Source: Clostridium sp. CM027
Lineage (GTDB): Bacteria > Bacillota > Clostridia > Clostridiales > Clostridiaceae
DNA: 64,000 nt
Assembly: GCF_024730565.1 (NCBI RefSeq)
Contig: NZ_CP077725.1
Location: forward strand, 2,691,501 to 2,755,500
Direction of reading: 5' to 3'
How positions within the stretch are numbered: the first letter of the stretch is position 1; every line of letters starts with the position of its first letter. The notes under the pieces were generated by a model that worked only from the letters and a program-made list of their open reading frames with translations, did no database searches and was not told the origin of the DNA. The position numbers and the translations under genes were made by a program. Below, in pieces: positions 10,686-19,736 of the stretch.

Positions 10686-11312
10686 ATGAATAATATAGAA
10701 ATTATGGGTAAAAATGTAGAAGATGCAATTAATAATGCATTGATGCAGTTAAAAGTTACAAGAGATAAAGTAAAAGTGGAAACACTTGATGAAGGTAGCA
10801 AAGGGTTTTTAAATATCATAGGGGTAAAACCTGCTAAAATAAGAGTTACAGTTAAAAGAGATAGTTTAAATGAAGCTAAAACTTTTTTAATGGAAGTATT
10901 GCAGTCTATGAGTATGAAAGCTGAAGTAAACCTTAAATATGAAAACAATGAAATAAAGATTGAATTAATCGGACCTAATATGGGACTATTAATAGGATAT
11001 AGAGGCGAGACTTTAGATTCACTTCAATATCTTATAAGTTTAGTTGTAAACAAAAATCATGATGAAGAGTATAAAAGAGTAACATTAGATACTGAAAATT
11101 ATAGAGCAAAAAGAGAAGAAACTTTAAAAAGACTTGCATCAAAAATTGCCTATAAGGTAAGGATTAGTGGTAGAATATTAAAACTTGAGCCTATGAATCC
11201 TTATGAGAGAAGAATAATACACTCTACACTTCAAAATGATTCATATATTTATACTTATAGTGAAGGTGAAGAGCCCTATAGAAGAGTTGTAGTTGATTTG
11301 AAGAAAGCCTAA
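10686..11312 (+). CDS. jag: RNA-binding protein Jag/KhpB (KH-R3H)
   Basis: A 208-residue RNA-binding protein with an N-terminal Jag domain (MNNIEIMGKNVEDAINNALM), a KH-like domain around LIGPNMGLLIGYRGETLDSL and a C-terminal R3H domain with MNPYERRIIHSTLQ. KhpB works with KhpA in post-transcriptional control of cell-wall growth in other Firmicutes. A GTG at 10674 is also in frame, but the ATG at 10686 gives the normal N-terminus. A repeat element separates it from yidC. Confidence 0.93.
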   Translation: MNNIEIMGKNVEDAINNALMQLKVTRDKVKVETLDEGSKGFLNIIGVKPAKIRVTVKRDSLNEAKTFLMEVLQSMSMKAEVNLKYENNEIKIELIGPNMGLLIGYRGETLDSLQYLISLVVNKNHDEEYKRVTLDTENYRAKREETLKRLASKIAYKVRISGRILKLEPMNPYERRIIHSTLQNDSYIYTYSEGEEPYRRVVVDLKKA

Positions 11313-11325
11313 GGGCTTTTTTTTT
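11304..11325 (+). terminator. Terminator overlapping the jag stop
   Basis: AAAGCC (11304-11309) pairs with GGCTTT (11314-11319) and is followed by a T run to 11325. The loop contains the jag stop codon. The stem is short, so read-through into mnmE is likely. Confidence 0.65.
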
Positions 11326-11378
11326 AAATTTATGAAACTAAGTTTAATATTAATTATAAAATTAGGAGGTCATATTTA

Positions 11379-12755
11379 ATGAAAGAATTTGATACTATAG
11401 CTGCAATAGCAACTAGTATAGGAGAAGGTGGTATATCTATAATTAGAGTATCTGGTGATATGTCGATAGATATAGTCAATAGTATATTTATAGGCAAAAA
11501 TAATAGAAAACTTCATGATTTAAAATCTTATACTATGAGATATGGACATATTATTGATAAAAATGGTAGTAGACTTGATGAAGTTATTATTTCCTATATG
11601 AAAGGCCCTAAAAGCTTTACTGCAGAAGACACTATTGAGATAAATTGTCATGGTGGAGTAGTTGGAACTAATAGAATTTTACAAGAGGTTATTCTTGCTG
11701 GAGCAAGAATGGCAGAACCTGGTGAATTTACTAAAAGAGCATTTCTGAATGGTAGAATTGACTTAAGCCAGGCAGAGGCAGTTATAGATATAATAAGAGC
11801 AAAGACAGATCTAAGTATGAAGTCAGCTCTTATGCAATCAGAAGGTTCAATTTCCAGGGAAATAAAAAATATAAGAAATAAATTACTTAGTGTAATTGCA
11901 AGTATAGAGGTTACAGTTGATTACCCTGAAGAGGATATTGAAGAAGTAACTGCAGAAAAAGTTAATGAAGATGTTATTGATATAATTAGTGAGATAGATA
12001 CACTTTTAAGTACGGCTGATGAAGGGAAAATTCTAAGAGAAGGCCTAAGCACTGTTATAGTTGGGAAGCCAAATGTAGGGAAATCATCACTTCTTAATGC
12101 CCTTGTTAAAGAAAAAAGAGCTATTGTTACAGATGTACCCGGTACTACAAGGGATGCAATAGAAGAGTATATAAACATTGAAGGTATACCAGTTAAAATA
12201 GTAGATACTGCAGGAATTCGCGAAACTGAAGATATAGTTGAGAAAATTGGAGTAGAAAAATCAAAGGAAAAAATTGATGAGGCGGATTTAGTTATCTTAA
12301 TATTAGATTCAAGTAAGAAATTAAGTCATGAAGATAGAGAAATTATTAAATATATTAAAAACAAAAAATACATTGTACTATTAAACAAAAGCGATTTAGG
12401 TGGTAAAATAGAGATAGAAGAATTACAAAGTCTAAAATCAAAGTACATAACTAATGTTTCAGTAAAAACAGGTGAAGGATTAAATCATGTTAAAGAATAT
12501 ATAAAAGATTTATTCTTTAAGGGTGAGATTAAAACTGAAGGAATATTTGTTACAAATAATAGACATAAGGAATCTTTAATAAGAGCAAAGGAAAACTTAG
12601 AATCTTCATTAAATGCACTAGAATATACATTAGCTATAGATTTAGCATCAATTGATATACGAAATGCATGGATAAGTTTAGGTGAGATTACAGGAGAGAT
12701 TTTAGAAGAAGATATTATACATAAGATATTCTCAGAATTTTGTTTAGGAAAGTAG
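11379..12755 (+). CDS. mnmE: tRNA modification GTPase MnmE (TrmE)
   Basis: With MnmG it installs the carboxymethylaminomethyl group on wobble uridine 34 of certain tRNAs. It has 458 residues. The N-terminal folate-binding domain starts [21 protein letters not shown] helical domain contains the inserted G domain with GKPNVGKSS, the conserved DVPGTTRD and NKSD. The C-terminus CLGK is the invariant motif whose cysteine is essential. AGGAGG precedes the ATG. It runs directly into mnmG. Confidence 0.98.
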   Translation: MKEFDTIAAIATSIGEGGISIIRVSGDMSIDIVNSIFIGKNNRKLHDLKSYTMRYGHIIDKNGSRLDEVIISYMKGPKSFTAEDTIEINCHGGVVGTNRILQEVILAGARMAEPGEFTKRAFLNGRIDLSQAEAVIDIIRAKTDLSMKSALMQSEGSISREIKNIRNKLLSVIASIEVTVDYPEEDIEEVTAEKVNEDVIDIISEIDTLLSTADEGKILREGLSTVIVGKPNVGKSSLLNALVKEKRAIVTDVPGTTRDAIEEYINIEGIPVKIVDTAGIRETEDIVEKIGVEKSKEKIDEADLVILILDSSKKLSHEDREIIKYIKNKKYIVLLNKSDLGGKIEIEELQSLKSKYITNVSVKTGEGLNHVKEYIKDLFFKGEIKTEGIFVTNNRHKESLIRAKENLESSLNALEYTLAIDLASIDIRNAWISLGEITGEILEEDIIHKIFSEFCLGK

Positions 12756-12763
12756 GGATAAAT

Positions 12764-14653
12764 ATGAAATATGATGCAGGAAATTATGATGTTATAGTTA
12801 TTGGAGCTGGTCATGCAGGTTGCGAAGCAGCACTTGCAGCTGCAAGAATAGGGTGCAAGACTTTAATTTGTGCTATAAATTTAGATAGTGTGGCTTTGAT
12901 GCCATGTAACCCCAATATCGGTGGAACGGCTAAAGGGCATTTAGTAAGGGAAATAGATGCTCTTGGTGGTGAAATGGGAATAAATATTGATAATACATAT
13001 ATACAATCAAGAATGCTAAACAAATCAAAAGGACCAGCTGTATTCTCGTTAAGAGCTCAAGCGGATAAAAAAGCATATGGACAAAGGATGAAACATGTAA
13101 TAGAAAATCAAGAAAATTTGCAATTAAAACAATTAGAAGTAGTATCTATAGATGCACCAAAAGGGAAAATAAAGGGTGTATGCACGAAAAATGGCGCATA
13201 TTTTACTACTAAGGCTGTTATTATAGCTTCTGGAACTTATTTAAAATCAAAGGTTATTATCGGAGATTGTTCTTATAATGAAGGACCTAGTGGATTACTT
13301 CCAGCTAATGAACTTTCTAAATCTTTAGATGATATGTGTATAACTTTAAGAAGATTTAAAACAGGAACTCCAGCTAGAATAAACAAACGGTCAGTAGACT
13401 TTTCTAAAATGGATGAGCAAGTTGGGGATGAAGAGGTAGTTCCATTTTCATTTATTAGCGAAGATATTAGTAGAAATCAGCTATGTTGCTATTTAACTTA
13501 TACAAATGAAAATACTCATAATGTAATTAGAAAAAACATTCATAGATCACCGCTATATAATGGATCAATTAAGAGTACTGGGCCTAGATATTGTCCGTCT
13601 ATCGAAGATAAAGTAATGAGATTTACAGATAAAGAAAGGCACCAAATATTCATAGAACCTGAAGGTGAGAATACGCAGGAAATGTATGTTCAAGGTATGT
13701 CTAGCTCACTTCCTGAGGAAATTCAGGTGGAAATGCTAAAAACAGTACCTGGACTTGAAAATGTAGAAATTATGAGAACGGCTTATGCCATAGAATATGA
13801 CTGTATAGATTCAACCGAGTTAAAACTTTCACTAGAATTTAAAAATATTCAAGGTTTATTCTCAGCGGGTCAAATAAATGGTAGCTCAGGATATGAAGAA
13901 GCTGCTTCGCAGGGGATTATTGCAGGGATTAATGCTGCACTTACTATTCAAAATAAGGATCCATTAATATTAAAAAGATCTGATGGATATATAGGGGTTT
14001 TAATTGACGATTTAGTTACTAAAGGCACTAATGAACCATATAGGATGATGACCTCAAGAGCAGAGTATAGATTGTTGCTAAGGCAAGACAACGCTGATTT
14101 AAGGTTAACTGAAATAGGGTATGGAGTAGGCCTTGTTAAAGAAGATAGATATGAAATATTTAAGAAAAAGAAGATGCAAATTGAAGAGGAAATTGAGAGA
14201 ATAAAACATTTGCAGATCACAAATAAAAAAGAAATTGAGGAATTTTTAATTTCTTGTAATTCTACTCCACTGAAAAAGCCTATTAGTTTATACGAACTTA
14301 TAAAAAGACCTGAACTTGATTACTATATAGTTGAAAGACTGGATGCAGATAGACCTAAATTAAATAAATATATACAGCAGCAAGTTAATATTGTTTCAAA
14401 ATATGAAGGGTATATCCAGAAACAATTAGATCAAATTAAGCAATTTAAAAAGTTTGAAAACAAAATCATATCAAAAGATATAAATTATGACAATATAAAG
14501 GGACTAAGGATAGAAGCTATGCAAAAACTAGGTAAAATAAAACCAGAAAGTATAGGTCAAGCTTCTAGAATATCAGGTGTCTCGCCTGCGGATATGTCTG
14601 TTCTAATGATATATCTTGAGCAACAGAAAAGACTTAACATTAACCAACAATAA
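12764..14653 (+). CDS. mnmG: tRNA uridine-5-carboxymethylaminomethyl modification enzyme MnmG (GidA)
   Basis: The FAD-dependent partner of MnmE, 629 residues. It has the dinucleotide fold [20 protein letters not shown], the GidA signature [24 protein letters not shown] and a C-terminal helical domain ending [20 protein letters not shown]. The frame is open from 12740, inside mnmE, but the ATG at 12764 ([16 protein letters not shown]) follows AGTAGGGAT and matches family starts. It begins 8 bp after the mnmE stop. Confidence 0.98.
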   Translation: MKYDAGNYDVIVIGAGHAGCEAALAAARIGCKTLICAINLDSVALMPCNPNIGGTAKGHLVREIDALGGEMGINIDNTYIQSRMLNKSKGPAVFSLRAQADKKAYGQRMKHVIENQENLQLKQLEVVSIDAPKGKIKGVCTKNGAYFTTKAVIIASGTYLKSKVIIGDCSYNEGPSGLLPANELSKSLDDMCITLRRFKTGTPARINKRSVDFSKMDEQVGDEEVVPFSFISEDISRNQLCCYLTYTNENTHNVIRKNIHRSPLYNGSIKSTGPRYCPSIEDKVMRFTDKERHQIFIEPEGENTQEMYVQGMSSSLPEEIQVEMLKTVPGLENVEIMRTAYAIEYDCIDSTELKLSLEFKNIQGLFSAGQINGSSGYEEAASQGIIAGINAALTIQNKDPLILKRSDGYIGVLIDDLVTKGTNEPYRMMTSRAEYRLLLRQDNADLRLTEIGYGVGLVKEDRYEIFKKKKMQIEEEIERIKHLQITNKKEIEEFLISCNSTPLKKPISLYELIKRPELDYYIVERLDADRPKLNKYIQQQVNIVSKYEGYIQKQLDQIKQFKKFENKIISKDINYDNIKGLRIEAMQKLGKIKPESIGQASRISGVSPADMSVLMIYLEQQKRLNINQQ

Positions 14654-14672
14654 AAAAACATGGAGTTGAAAT

Positions 14673-15392
14673 ATGAAATACTTTGATATATTAAATAAGG
14701 CTAGCAGTAACGAAGGACTTGAATTTAGCGAAAAAAAATACGAGCAATTTATGAAATATAAAGACCTTATAAAGGAATGGAATGAAAAAGTAAATTTGAC
14801 TGCTATAAAAGAAGATGAAGAAATAGTAAAGAAGCACTTTATTGATTCTATGAAGGTTTTTAAGTTTGATCAGTTAAAGAATGCAAAGAATGTTATAGAT
14901 ATAGGTACTGGAGGAGGGTTTCCAGGTATTCCTATGAAAATAATAAAGCCTGAAGTAAATATAGTTTTATTAGATTCACTGAATAAGAGAGTTAAATTTT
15001 TAAATGAAGTAATTAATTCTCTTCAACTAGAAAATATTAAAGCTATTCACGGTAGAGCAGAAGATTTTGCACAAGAAATACAATATAGAGAAAAGTTTGA
15101 TGTTGCAGTATCAAGGGCAGTTGCTAATTTAACAGTCTTGAGTGAATATTGTATACCTTATGTAAAGGTTGGAGGATATTTTGTTGCAATGAAGGGGCCT
15201 GCAGTTGAAGAGGAAATTAAGCAATCTAAAAATGCAATTAGGATGCTGGGTGGACGAATCGAACATATAGAAAAGGTACAAATTGAAGATAGTGATTTAA
15301 ATCATAACCTGGTAATAATAAGTAAAATATCGCAAACACATAGGAAATATCCTAGAAAAGCAGGGATGGTTACTAAAGAGCCTTTATTTTAA
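14673..15392 (+). CDS. rsmG: 16S rRNA (guanine-527-N7)-methyltransferase RsmG (GidB)
   Basis: An SAM-dependent methyltransferase that modifies G527 of 16S rRNA. It has 239 residues. The N-terminal helix has [18 protein letters not shown], the SAM site is [17 protein letters not shown], and [11 protein letters not shown] lies further on. It follows mnmG after 19 bp with GGAG upstream. Its TAA stop lies within the TTAAC left end of repeat copy 2, so the element sits immediately at the gene's end. Confidence 0.97.
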   Translation: MKYFDILNKASSNEGLEFSEKKYEQFMKYKDLIKEWNEKVNLTAIKEDEEIVKKHFIDSMKVFKFDQLKNAKNVIDIGTGGGFPGIPMKIIKPEVNIVLLDSLNKRVKFLNEVINSLQLENIKAIHGRAEDFAQEIQYREKFDVAVSRAVANLTVLSEYCIPYVKVGGYFVAMKGPAVEEEIKQSKNAIRMLGGRIEHIEKVQIEDSDLNHNLVIISKISQTHRKYPRKAGMVTKEPLF

Positions 15393-15543
15393 CGACATTT
15401 CAGAAGGAAGGTCTCCTATTTCTATAAGTGGGAGTACCTACTATAAGTAGGAGTTACTTGCCCTAACAAATAGAAAACTTCAGTGGGAGTATAAATCTAC
15501 TTCTGAAGTCGTTAATATGCAGCTCCGCAGGAGATGATTTAAC
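15389..15543 (+). repeat. PATE-like palindromic repeat, copy 2
   Basis: It runs from TTAAC (15389-15393) to GATGATTTAAC (15533-15543), about 155 bp. The left end TTAACGACATTTCAGAAG is an imperfect inverted match of CTTCTGAAGTCGTTAA near 15500. Two CTCC...GGGAG/GGAG hairpins lie in the left part, and a CTCC-GCA-GGAG hairpin lies 10 bp from the right end. Directly after it, GCACCACAAGTGATGATT (15548-15565) resembles a second decayed right end, which suggests repeated insertion. Confidence 0.85.
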
Positions 15544-15695
15544 GACAGCACCACAAGTGATGATTGCACCAAACAGGGGATAAGTAATGTTATAATTTGT
15601 CGTACGAAAGAATAAAAAAGAAGAAGGAAATAAGATAAAAATGGAGAATTGTTAATAAAAGGTAAAAAAAAGGAAAAATTGAGGGATGGTATATT

Positions 15696-16475
15696 ATGAA
15701 AAATAATGTAAATCACGTATCTATAGAATTAATTTCTCCAAATGTTTATCAGCCTAGAAAGCATTTTAATGAAGAAACTATTGAAGAACTATCACAGTCA
15801 ATAAAGGCTTATGGAATAATCCAACCGCTAACAGTTAGAAAAATTGGGGAAAACGGATATGAACTAGTAGCGGGAGAAAGAAGACTAAGAGCAGCAAAAA
15901 AAATAGGGCTTGAACAAGTCCCAGTAATTATTATAGATATTACAGATAAAGATTCCGCAGCAATTGCGTTATTAGAAAATTTGCAAAGAGAAGATCTAAA
16001 TTTTTTAGAAGAAGCTATAGCTTATCATAATCTTATTCAAGATCATTCTTACACACAAGAACAGTTAGCACAAATGATAGGGAAAAAACAATCAACTATT
16101 GCAAACAAATTAAGATTACTAAAATTGGATAATCAAATAACAAGTATCTTAGTAGAAAATAAGCTTACTGAAAGACATGCTAGAGCTTTGTTAAGATTAA
16201 CTGATATAAATATTCAAAAGAAAGTACTTAAAATAATTGTTGATAAATCGCTTAATGTTAAAAATACAGAAGAACTTATTGAAAAAGAACTATTGAAGTT
16301 ATGCAGAGATGGAGTGATTGTTAGTGGTAAGAAAAGAATCAAAGGAATTTTCGCGCCTAGAGTATATATAAATACTATAAAACAAGTTTTTGATAAGTAT
16401 GGAATAAATGCAGAATACAAGTCTAAAGAATTAGAAGATAGTATAGAAGTGACAATAAGAATACCTAAAAAATAG
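15696..16475 (+). CDS. noc: Nucleoid occlusion protein Noc (ParB family)
   Basis: A ParB/Spo0J paralogue of 259 residues between rsmG and soj, the normal place for noc. It has the CTP-binding ParB core (NVYQPRKHFNEETIEELSQS, AGERRLRAAK, ENLQREDLNFLEEA) and a helix-turn-helix. At the four positions known to separate Noc from ParB specificity it has Gln in KKQSTIAN, Lys in ANKLRL, Lys and Arg in TERHARAL, so three of four fit Noc and not ParB. It lacks the N-terminal amphipathic membrane helix of Bacillus Noc. The ATG at 15696 follows GAGGGATGG. It is set off by a repeat upstream and a terminator downstream. Confidence 0.9.
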   Translation: MKNNVNHVSIELISPNVYQPRKHFNEETIEELSQSIKAYGIIQPLTVRKIGENGYELVAGERRLRAAKKIGLEQVPVIIIDITDKDSAAIALLENLQREDLNFLEEAIAYHNLIQDHSYTQEQLAQMIGKKQSTIANKLRLLKLDNQITSILVENKLTERHARALLRLTDINIQKKVLKIIVDKSLNVKNTEELIEKELLKLCRDGVIVSGKKRIKGIFAPRVYINTIKQVFDKYGINAEYKSKELEDSIEVTIRIPKK

Positions 16476-16480
16476 ACATT

Positions 16481-16517
16481 AAAAACAGAATGTTTCACGT
16501 GAAACATTCTGTTTTTT
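16481..16517 (+). terminator. Terminator of noc built around a parS site
   Basis: A perfect 36-bp palindrome: arm AAAAACAGAATGTTTCAC (16481-16498) and its complement GTGAAACATTCTGTTTTT (16499-16516), followed by more T residues. The centre is a 16-bp parS sequence (16491-16506). It ends the noc transcript. Confidence 0.85.
16491..16506. promoter_or_regulatory. parS: parS centromere site 1
   Basis: TGTTTCACGTGAAACA matches the Spo0J/ParB consensus TGTTNCACGTGAAACA at every position. It lies just upstream of soj-spo0J, so ParB loaded here could also affect that operon. It coincides with the centre of the noc terminator. Confidence 0.95.
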
Positions 16518-16620
16518 TAATGTTTTTTTGGAAAATTCAAAAAAGTACTATTAAAATATTTAACATAAATATATAATGAACTATATAGAAAAATTAAAGT
16601 ATAAGTTATGAATTATAAAG

Positions 16621-16689
16621 TATAGTTTATATTACCTGTAACCTATATAAATTGTAAGTTATTGGGGTTTATACAATTTATAAACTATA
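16621..16689. promoter_or_regulatory. Nested inverted repeats in the soj leader
   Basis: The outer pair is TATAGTTTATA (16621-16631) with TATAAACTATA (16679-16689). The inner pair is TATAAATTGTA (16646-16656) with TACAATTTATA (16672-16682). All four are perfect 11-mers, and the right arms overlap by 4 nt, so both stems cannot be complete at once. The position 37 bp before soj suggests an operator or alternative mRNA folds. No known motif was recognised. Confidence 0.5.
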
Positions 16690-16725
16690 GAAACACAAAT
16701 AATATTATGAAGGGTAAGTGTAGCC

Positions 16726-17496
16726 ATGAAAACCATATGTATCTTTAATCAAAAGGGAGGAGTAGGCAAAACTACTACAAATATAAACCTATGTTCTTAT
16801 TTAGCTATGCAAGGGAAAAAAATATTAACAATAGATATTGATCCTCAAGGAAACACTACAAGTGGATTAGGATTTGATAAAAAGCAAATAAATTTATCAA
16901 TATATGATTTATTAACATCGGATATTTCAATTAGGGATACTATAAAAGAATGCGAGTTAGTTAATAATTTGTATTTAGTACCTTCTACAATGGAACTTGC
17001 AGGGGCAGAAGTAGAATTGATTAGTATAGATAATCGTGAAAATAAGCTAAAAGAAAAGCTTAAAGAAATTGAGGGTGAATTTGACTATGTTTTTATAGAT
17101 TGTCCACCTTCTTTGGGTATTTTAACCATAAATGCGCTTACAGCCGCAAGTAGCGTGCTTACACCTATTCAATGTGAATTTTATGCTTTAGAGGGTGTGG
17201 GGCAATTAGTAAATACAATCCAATTAGTTAAAAAATCTTTAAATAAAGAATTAGAAATTGAGGGTATAATTCTTAGTATGTATGATAATAGAACAAAACT
17301 TTGTAATGAGGTTGTATCAGAAGTGAAAAAATATTTCAATGATAAAGTGTATAAAACAACAATACCTAGAAATGTCCGTCTGGCTGAATCTCCAAGTTTT
17401 GGATTACCAATTATGTTGTATGATGATAAGTGCAAGGGAGCAGAAGCGTACGAAAAATTAGCAAATGAATTTTTAAATAGACAAAGGGGATGTTAA
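16726..17496 (+). CDS. soj: Chromosome partitioning ATPase Soj (ParA)
   Basis: A MinD/ParA-type ATPase of 256 residues that acts with Spo0J in origin segregation and regulation of DnaA. The deviant Walker A is KGGVGKTTTNINL near the N-terminus, Walker B is FDYVFIDCPPSLG, and IQCEFYALEG is typical. It lacks an N-terminal HTH, so it is a chromosomal type ParA. It precedes spo0J by 3 bp. Confidence 0.97.
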   Translation: MKTICIFNQKGGVGKTTTNINLCSYLAMQGKKILTIDIDPQGNTTSGLGFDKKQINLSIYDLLTSDISIRDTIKECELVNNLYLVPSTMELAGAEVELISIDNRENKLKEKLKEIEGEFDYVFIDCPPSLGILTINALTAASSVLTPIQCEFYALEGVGQLVNTIQLVKKSLNKELEIEGIILSMYDNRTKLCNEVVSEVKKYFNDKVYKTTIPRNVRLAESPSFGLPIMLYDDKCKGAEAYEKLANEFLNRQRGC

Positions 17497-17499
17497 ATA

Positions 17500-18348
17500 T
17501 TGAATAAAAAATTTGGATTAGGTAAAGGGTTAGGAGCTTTAATACCTGAAGAAGAAAGTACAGAAGATAGTTCCAATGTTTTTAAAATATCTATGAATTT
17601 GATTAAAGCTAATAAAGATCAGCCAAGGAAAAACTTTGATCCTGAAAAAATATCTGAATTAGCACAATCAATAAAAGAACATGGAGTTATTCAACCTATT
17701 ATTTTGAATAAAGAAGATGATGTATATATAGTAGTAGCAGGTGAAAGAAGATTCAGAGCAGCGAAAAGTATTGGCCTAGCAGAAATACCTGCAATCATTA
17801 TGAATATAAACAACAAAGAAGTACTAGAAATATCATTAATAGAAAACATTCAAAGAGAAGATTTAAACCCAATTGAGGAAGCTATAGCTTACAAAAAACT
17901 ATTAACGGAGTTTAATCTTACGCAGGAAGAAATAAGTAAAAAGGTTTCGAAATCAAGAACAGCTATAACAAATTGCATGAGATTATTAAACTTAGATGAA
18001 AGAGTTCAAGATTACATAATAGATGGAGTAATTTCCGAGGGACATGGAAGGGCAATACTCGGTATAAGTGATAGACAGCTTCAGTATCAAATTGCTCAAA
18101 TGGTTATAGATGATAATCTCAACGTGAGAGAAACAGAAAGATTAGTAAAAAACTTTGGAAATGAAAAGCCACAAAAAGTAGTAAAAAATGAAAATGATAT
18201 ATATTATAAAGATATAATGAATAGATTAGAAAATCGTTTTGGTACTAAAGTTCTTATAAATTCTAAGAATAAGAACAAGGGTAAAATAGAAATTGAGTAT
18301 TATTCAGAAGAAGATTTTGAAAGAATTTTAGAGGTTTTTAATATATAA
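17500..18348 (+). CDS. spo0J: Chromosome partitioning protein Spo0J (ParB)
   Basis: The parS-binding CTPase clamp, 282 residues. The N-terminus KFGLGKGLGALIP is the Soj-interacting tail, followed by NKDQPRKNFDPEKI, AGERRFRAAKS, ENIQREDLNPIEEA and the HTH with KSRTAITNCMRLL and ISEGHGRAILG. The Arg and Gly there are the ParB-type specificity residues, unlike noc. The start is TTG at 17500, 3 bp after soj, with AAAGGGGATG inside the soj end as ribosome-binding site. A parS site overlaps its stop codon by design or chance. Confidence 0.97.
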   Translation: MNKKFGLGKGLGALIPEEESTEDSSNVFKISMNLIKANKDQPRKNFDPEKISELAQSIKEHGVIQPIILNKEDDVYIVVAGERRFRAAKSIGLAEIPAIIMNINNKEVLEISLIENIQREDLNPIEEAIAYKKLLTEFNLTQEEISKKVSKSRTAITNCMRLLNLDERVQDYIIDGVISEGHGRAILGISDRQLQYQIAQMVIDDNLNVRETERLVKNFGNEKPQKVVKNENDIYYKDIMNRLENRFGTKVLINSKNKNKGKIEIEYYSEEDFERILEVFNI

Positions 18349-18364
18349 TGTTTCACGTGAAACT
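18349..18364. promoter_or_regulatory. parS: parS centromere site 2
   Basis: TGTTTCACGTGAAACT differs from the consensus only in the last base. It begins at the base after the spo0J stop codon. With site 1 it brackets the soj-spo0J operon. Confidence 0.93.
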
Positions 18365-18386
18365 AATAGAGAGGATGTAATTCAGA

Positions 18387-18890
18387 ATGAAAAGTATCAT
18401 TAATTTTATAAAGAATGAACAGATTTATATAATAATAGCTCTTATGATTATTGTATTTATGCTAATAGTAATAATTATAATAACCTATGCATTTTTAAAT
18501 AAACTAGAGAGAAGATACAGAAAATTAATGAGAGGTGTAAATAATAAAAATTTAGAAGAAGTGGTTATATCTTATTTAGACAAAATCGACGAAGTTAAAG
18601 ATGAAAATGAAGTTATAAAACAAAGGTATGAACAGATAAATGGGGAACTGAAAACTTGTGTGCAAAAAACTTCAATGATAAGATATAAAGCATTTGATGA
18701 TATGGGAAGTGATTTAAGTTTCTCTATAACATTGATTGATGGGAATGGTAATGGTGCTATATTAACAAGTATCTATGGTAGAAATGAGAGTACTACTTAT
18801 GCTAAACCAATAGATAAAGGAATATCTAGGTATGAGCTATCTCAGGAAGAAAGTAAAGTTTTAGAGCAAGCTATAAATTTAAAAAAATAA
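18387..18890 (+). CDS. DUF4446 family membrane protein
   Basis: A 167-residue protein found after parAB in clostridia. One membrane segment lies at about residues 13-36 (IYIIIALMIIVFMLIVIIII). A helical stretch with ERRYRKLMRG and a predicted coiled coil (EVKDENEVIKQRYEQINGEL) follows, then a beta-rich C-terminal domain with MGSDLSFSITLIDGNGNGAI. The biochemical role is unknown. It starts 38 bp after spo0J, with GAGAGGATG upstream, and is probably the last gene of that transcript. Confidence 0.85.
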   Translation: MKSIINFIKNEQIYIIIALMIIVFMLIVIIIITYAFLNKLERRYRKLMRGVNNKNLEEVVISYLDKIDEVKDENEVIKQRYEQINGELKTCVQKTSMIRYKAFDDMGSDLSFSITLIDGNGNGAILTSIYGRNESTTYAKPIDKGISRYELSQEESKVLEQAINLKK

Positions 18891-18894
18891 AAAT

Positions 18895-19077
18895 GTATAT
18901 ATTGCGATTATGCATTTACTTCGTTAAGAACTACTAATTTTATTTTTCATTAATCTGGTGAAAATCATAAACTCGCTGTAGCTCAAACGTATGTTTTTCC
19001 TAACCCATCTTAATTAAAAATAACTAAGAAGTTCTAAAGCTCGCTTCAATGTATTATGCGCAATATATACTTTTTTT
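18895..19077. repeat. Large imperfect inverted repeat between convergent genes
   Basis: The perfect terminal arms GTATATATTGCG (18895-18906) and CGCAATATATAC (19059-19070) are followed inward by partly matching arms of about 60 nt, such as TTAAGAACTACT against AGAAGTTCTAAA. On the plus strand TTTTTTT follows at once (19071-19077), so it can act as a terminator for the DUF4446 gene. The loop contains ACTCGCTGTAGCTCAAAC. Its size, about 180 nt, is far beyond an ordinary terminator. Confidence 0.7.
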
Positions 19078-19086
19078 GCATAAAAA

Positions 19087-19689
19087 TCAACCTTCAACGT
19101 CTTTAATGTTGAAATCATCATAAATGGAATTTAATTTTTTTTCGCCTGCGATTTTGAGTATTGAATGGTATAAACCAGTGGATATAGTATCGGCAAGCAT
19201 CATTACTGTATATAATCTTGTATTTTGAAGAACCATAAATTCAAAGGCTCCAGATATATTTACAATGCCCGTTATGCTTAAATCACCCACCTTAGGTAAA
19301 TCTTTATTCATAGCAGCACCAGGACTTAATGGTTTTTCCTCAATAATGATTTTTCCTACATTTTGCAAACTTCCGAGGCAAGCATCTATTGCAATAATGT
19401 AAGGATTAGTATAGGAATAGTTAATTTCATCAATTGTTTCACATAAATTTTTTGCATGGACTGGACATTCAAGACTACCGTAAACATGAAGTCTATTTCT
19501 AACTAAAAATTTAAGCTTGTTTCCAACCAGGGGTCCTAAGCTATCACCAGTAGATCTGTCGGTGCCAATACATAAAATAACAATAGGGCGTGAGCATTTT
19601 GCTATGGGAAAAATATATTGACTTATAATATCTCTTAATTTAAAAGTGCAATCTCTGGACATAGAATCTAAAATAACTTTATCTACCAT
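19087..19689 (-). CDS. yyaC: Spore protease YyaC
   Basis: A 200-residue protein of the YyaC family (hydrogenase-maturation-protease/GPR-like fold), present in endospore formers and described as a sporulation protein. Family segments are RPIVILCIGTDRSTGDSLGP (nucleophile-like Asp region), IAIDACLGSLQNVGKIII and PGAAMNKDLPKVGDLSITGI. An upstream in-frame ATG at 19719 lacks a ribosome-binding site, whereas TAGGAGG lies 7 nt before the ATG at 19689. That Shine-Dalgarno is buried in a hairpin (19693-19731), so its translation or transcription may be controlled. Confidence 0.88.
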   Translation of the reverse strand: MVDKVILDSMSRDCTFKLRDIISQYIFPIAKCSRPIVILCIGTDRSTGDSLGPLVGNKLKFLVRNRLHVYGSLECPVHAKNLCETIDEINYSYTNPYIIAIDACLGSLQNVGKIIIEEKPLSPGAAMNKDLPKVGDLSITGIVNISGAFEFMVLQNTRLYTVMMLADTISTGLYHSILKIAGEKKLNSIYDDFNIKDVEG

Positions 19690-19692
19690 AAA

Positions 19693-19731
19693 AAAACCTC
19701 CTATTGGGATATTAGCCATTTAGGAGGTTTT
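19693..19731 (-). terminator. Terminator-like hairpin containing the yyaC ribosome-binding site
   Basis: On the minus strand AAAACCTCCTA pairs perfectly with TAGGAGGTTTT over a 17-nt loop, and TTT follows before the yyaC ATG. It sits directly after the stop of the AI-2E-type permease gene, so it fits an intrinsic terminator. Its 3' arm is also the Shine-Dalgarno of yyaC. Confidence 0.75.
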
Positions 19732-19736
19732 CTATT

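Noticed and set aside
19690-19719. Upstream ATG at 19719 as the start of yyaC
   Set aside because: It has no ribosome-binding site, whereas TAGGAGG serves the ATG at 19689.
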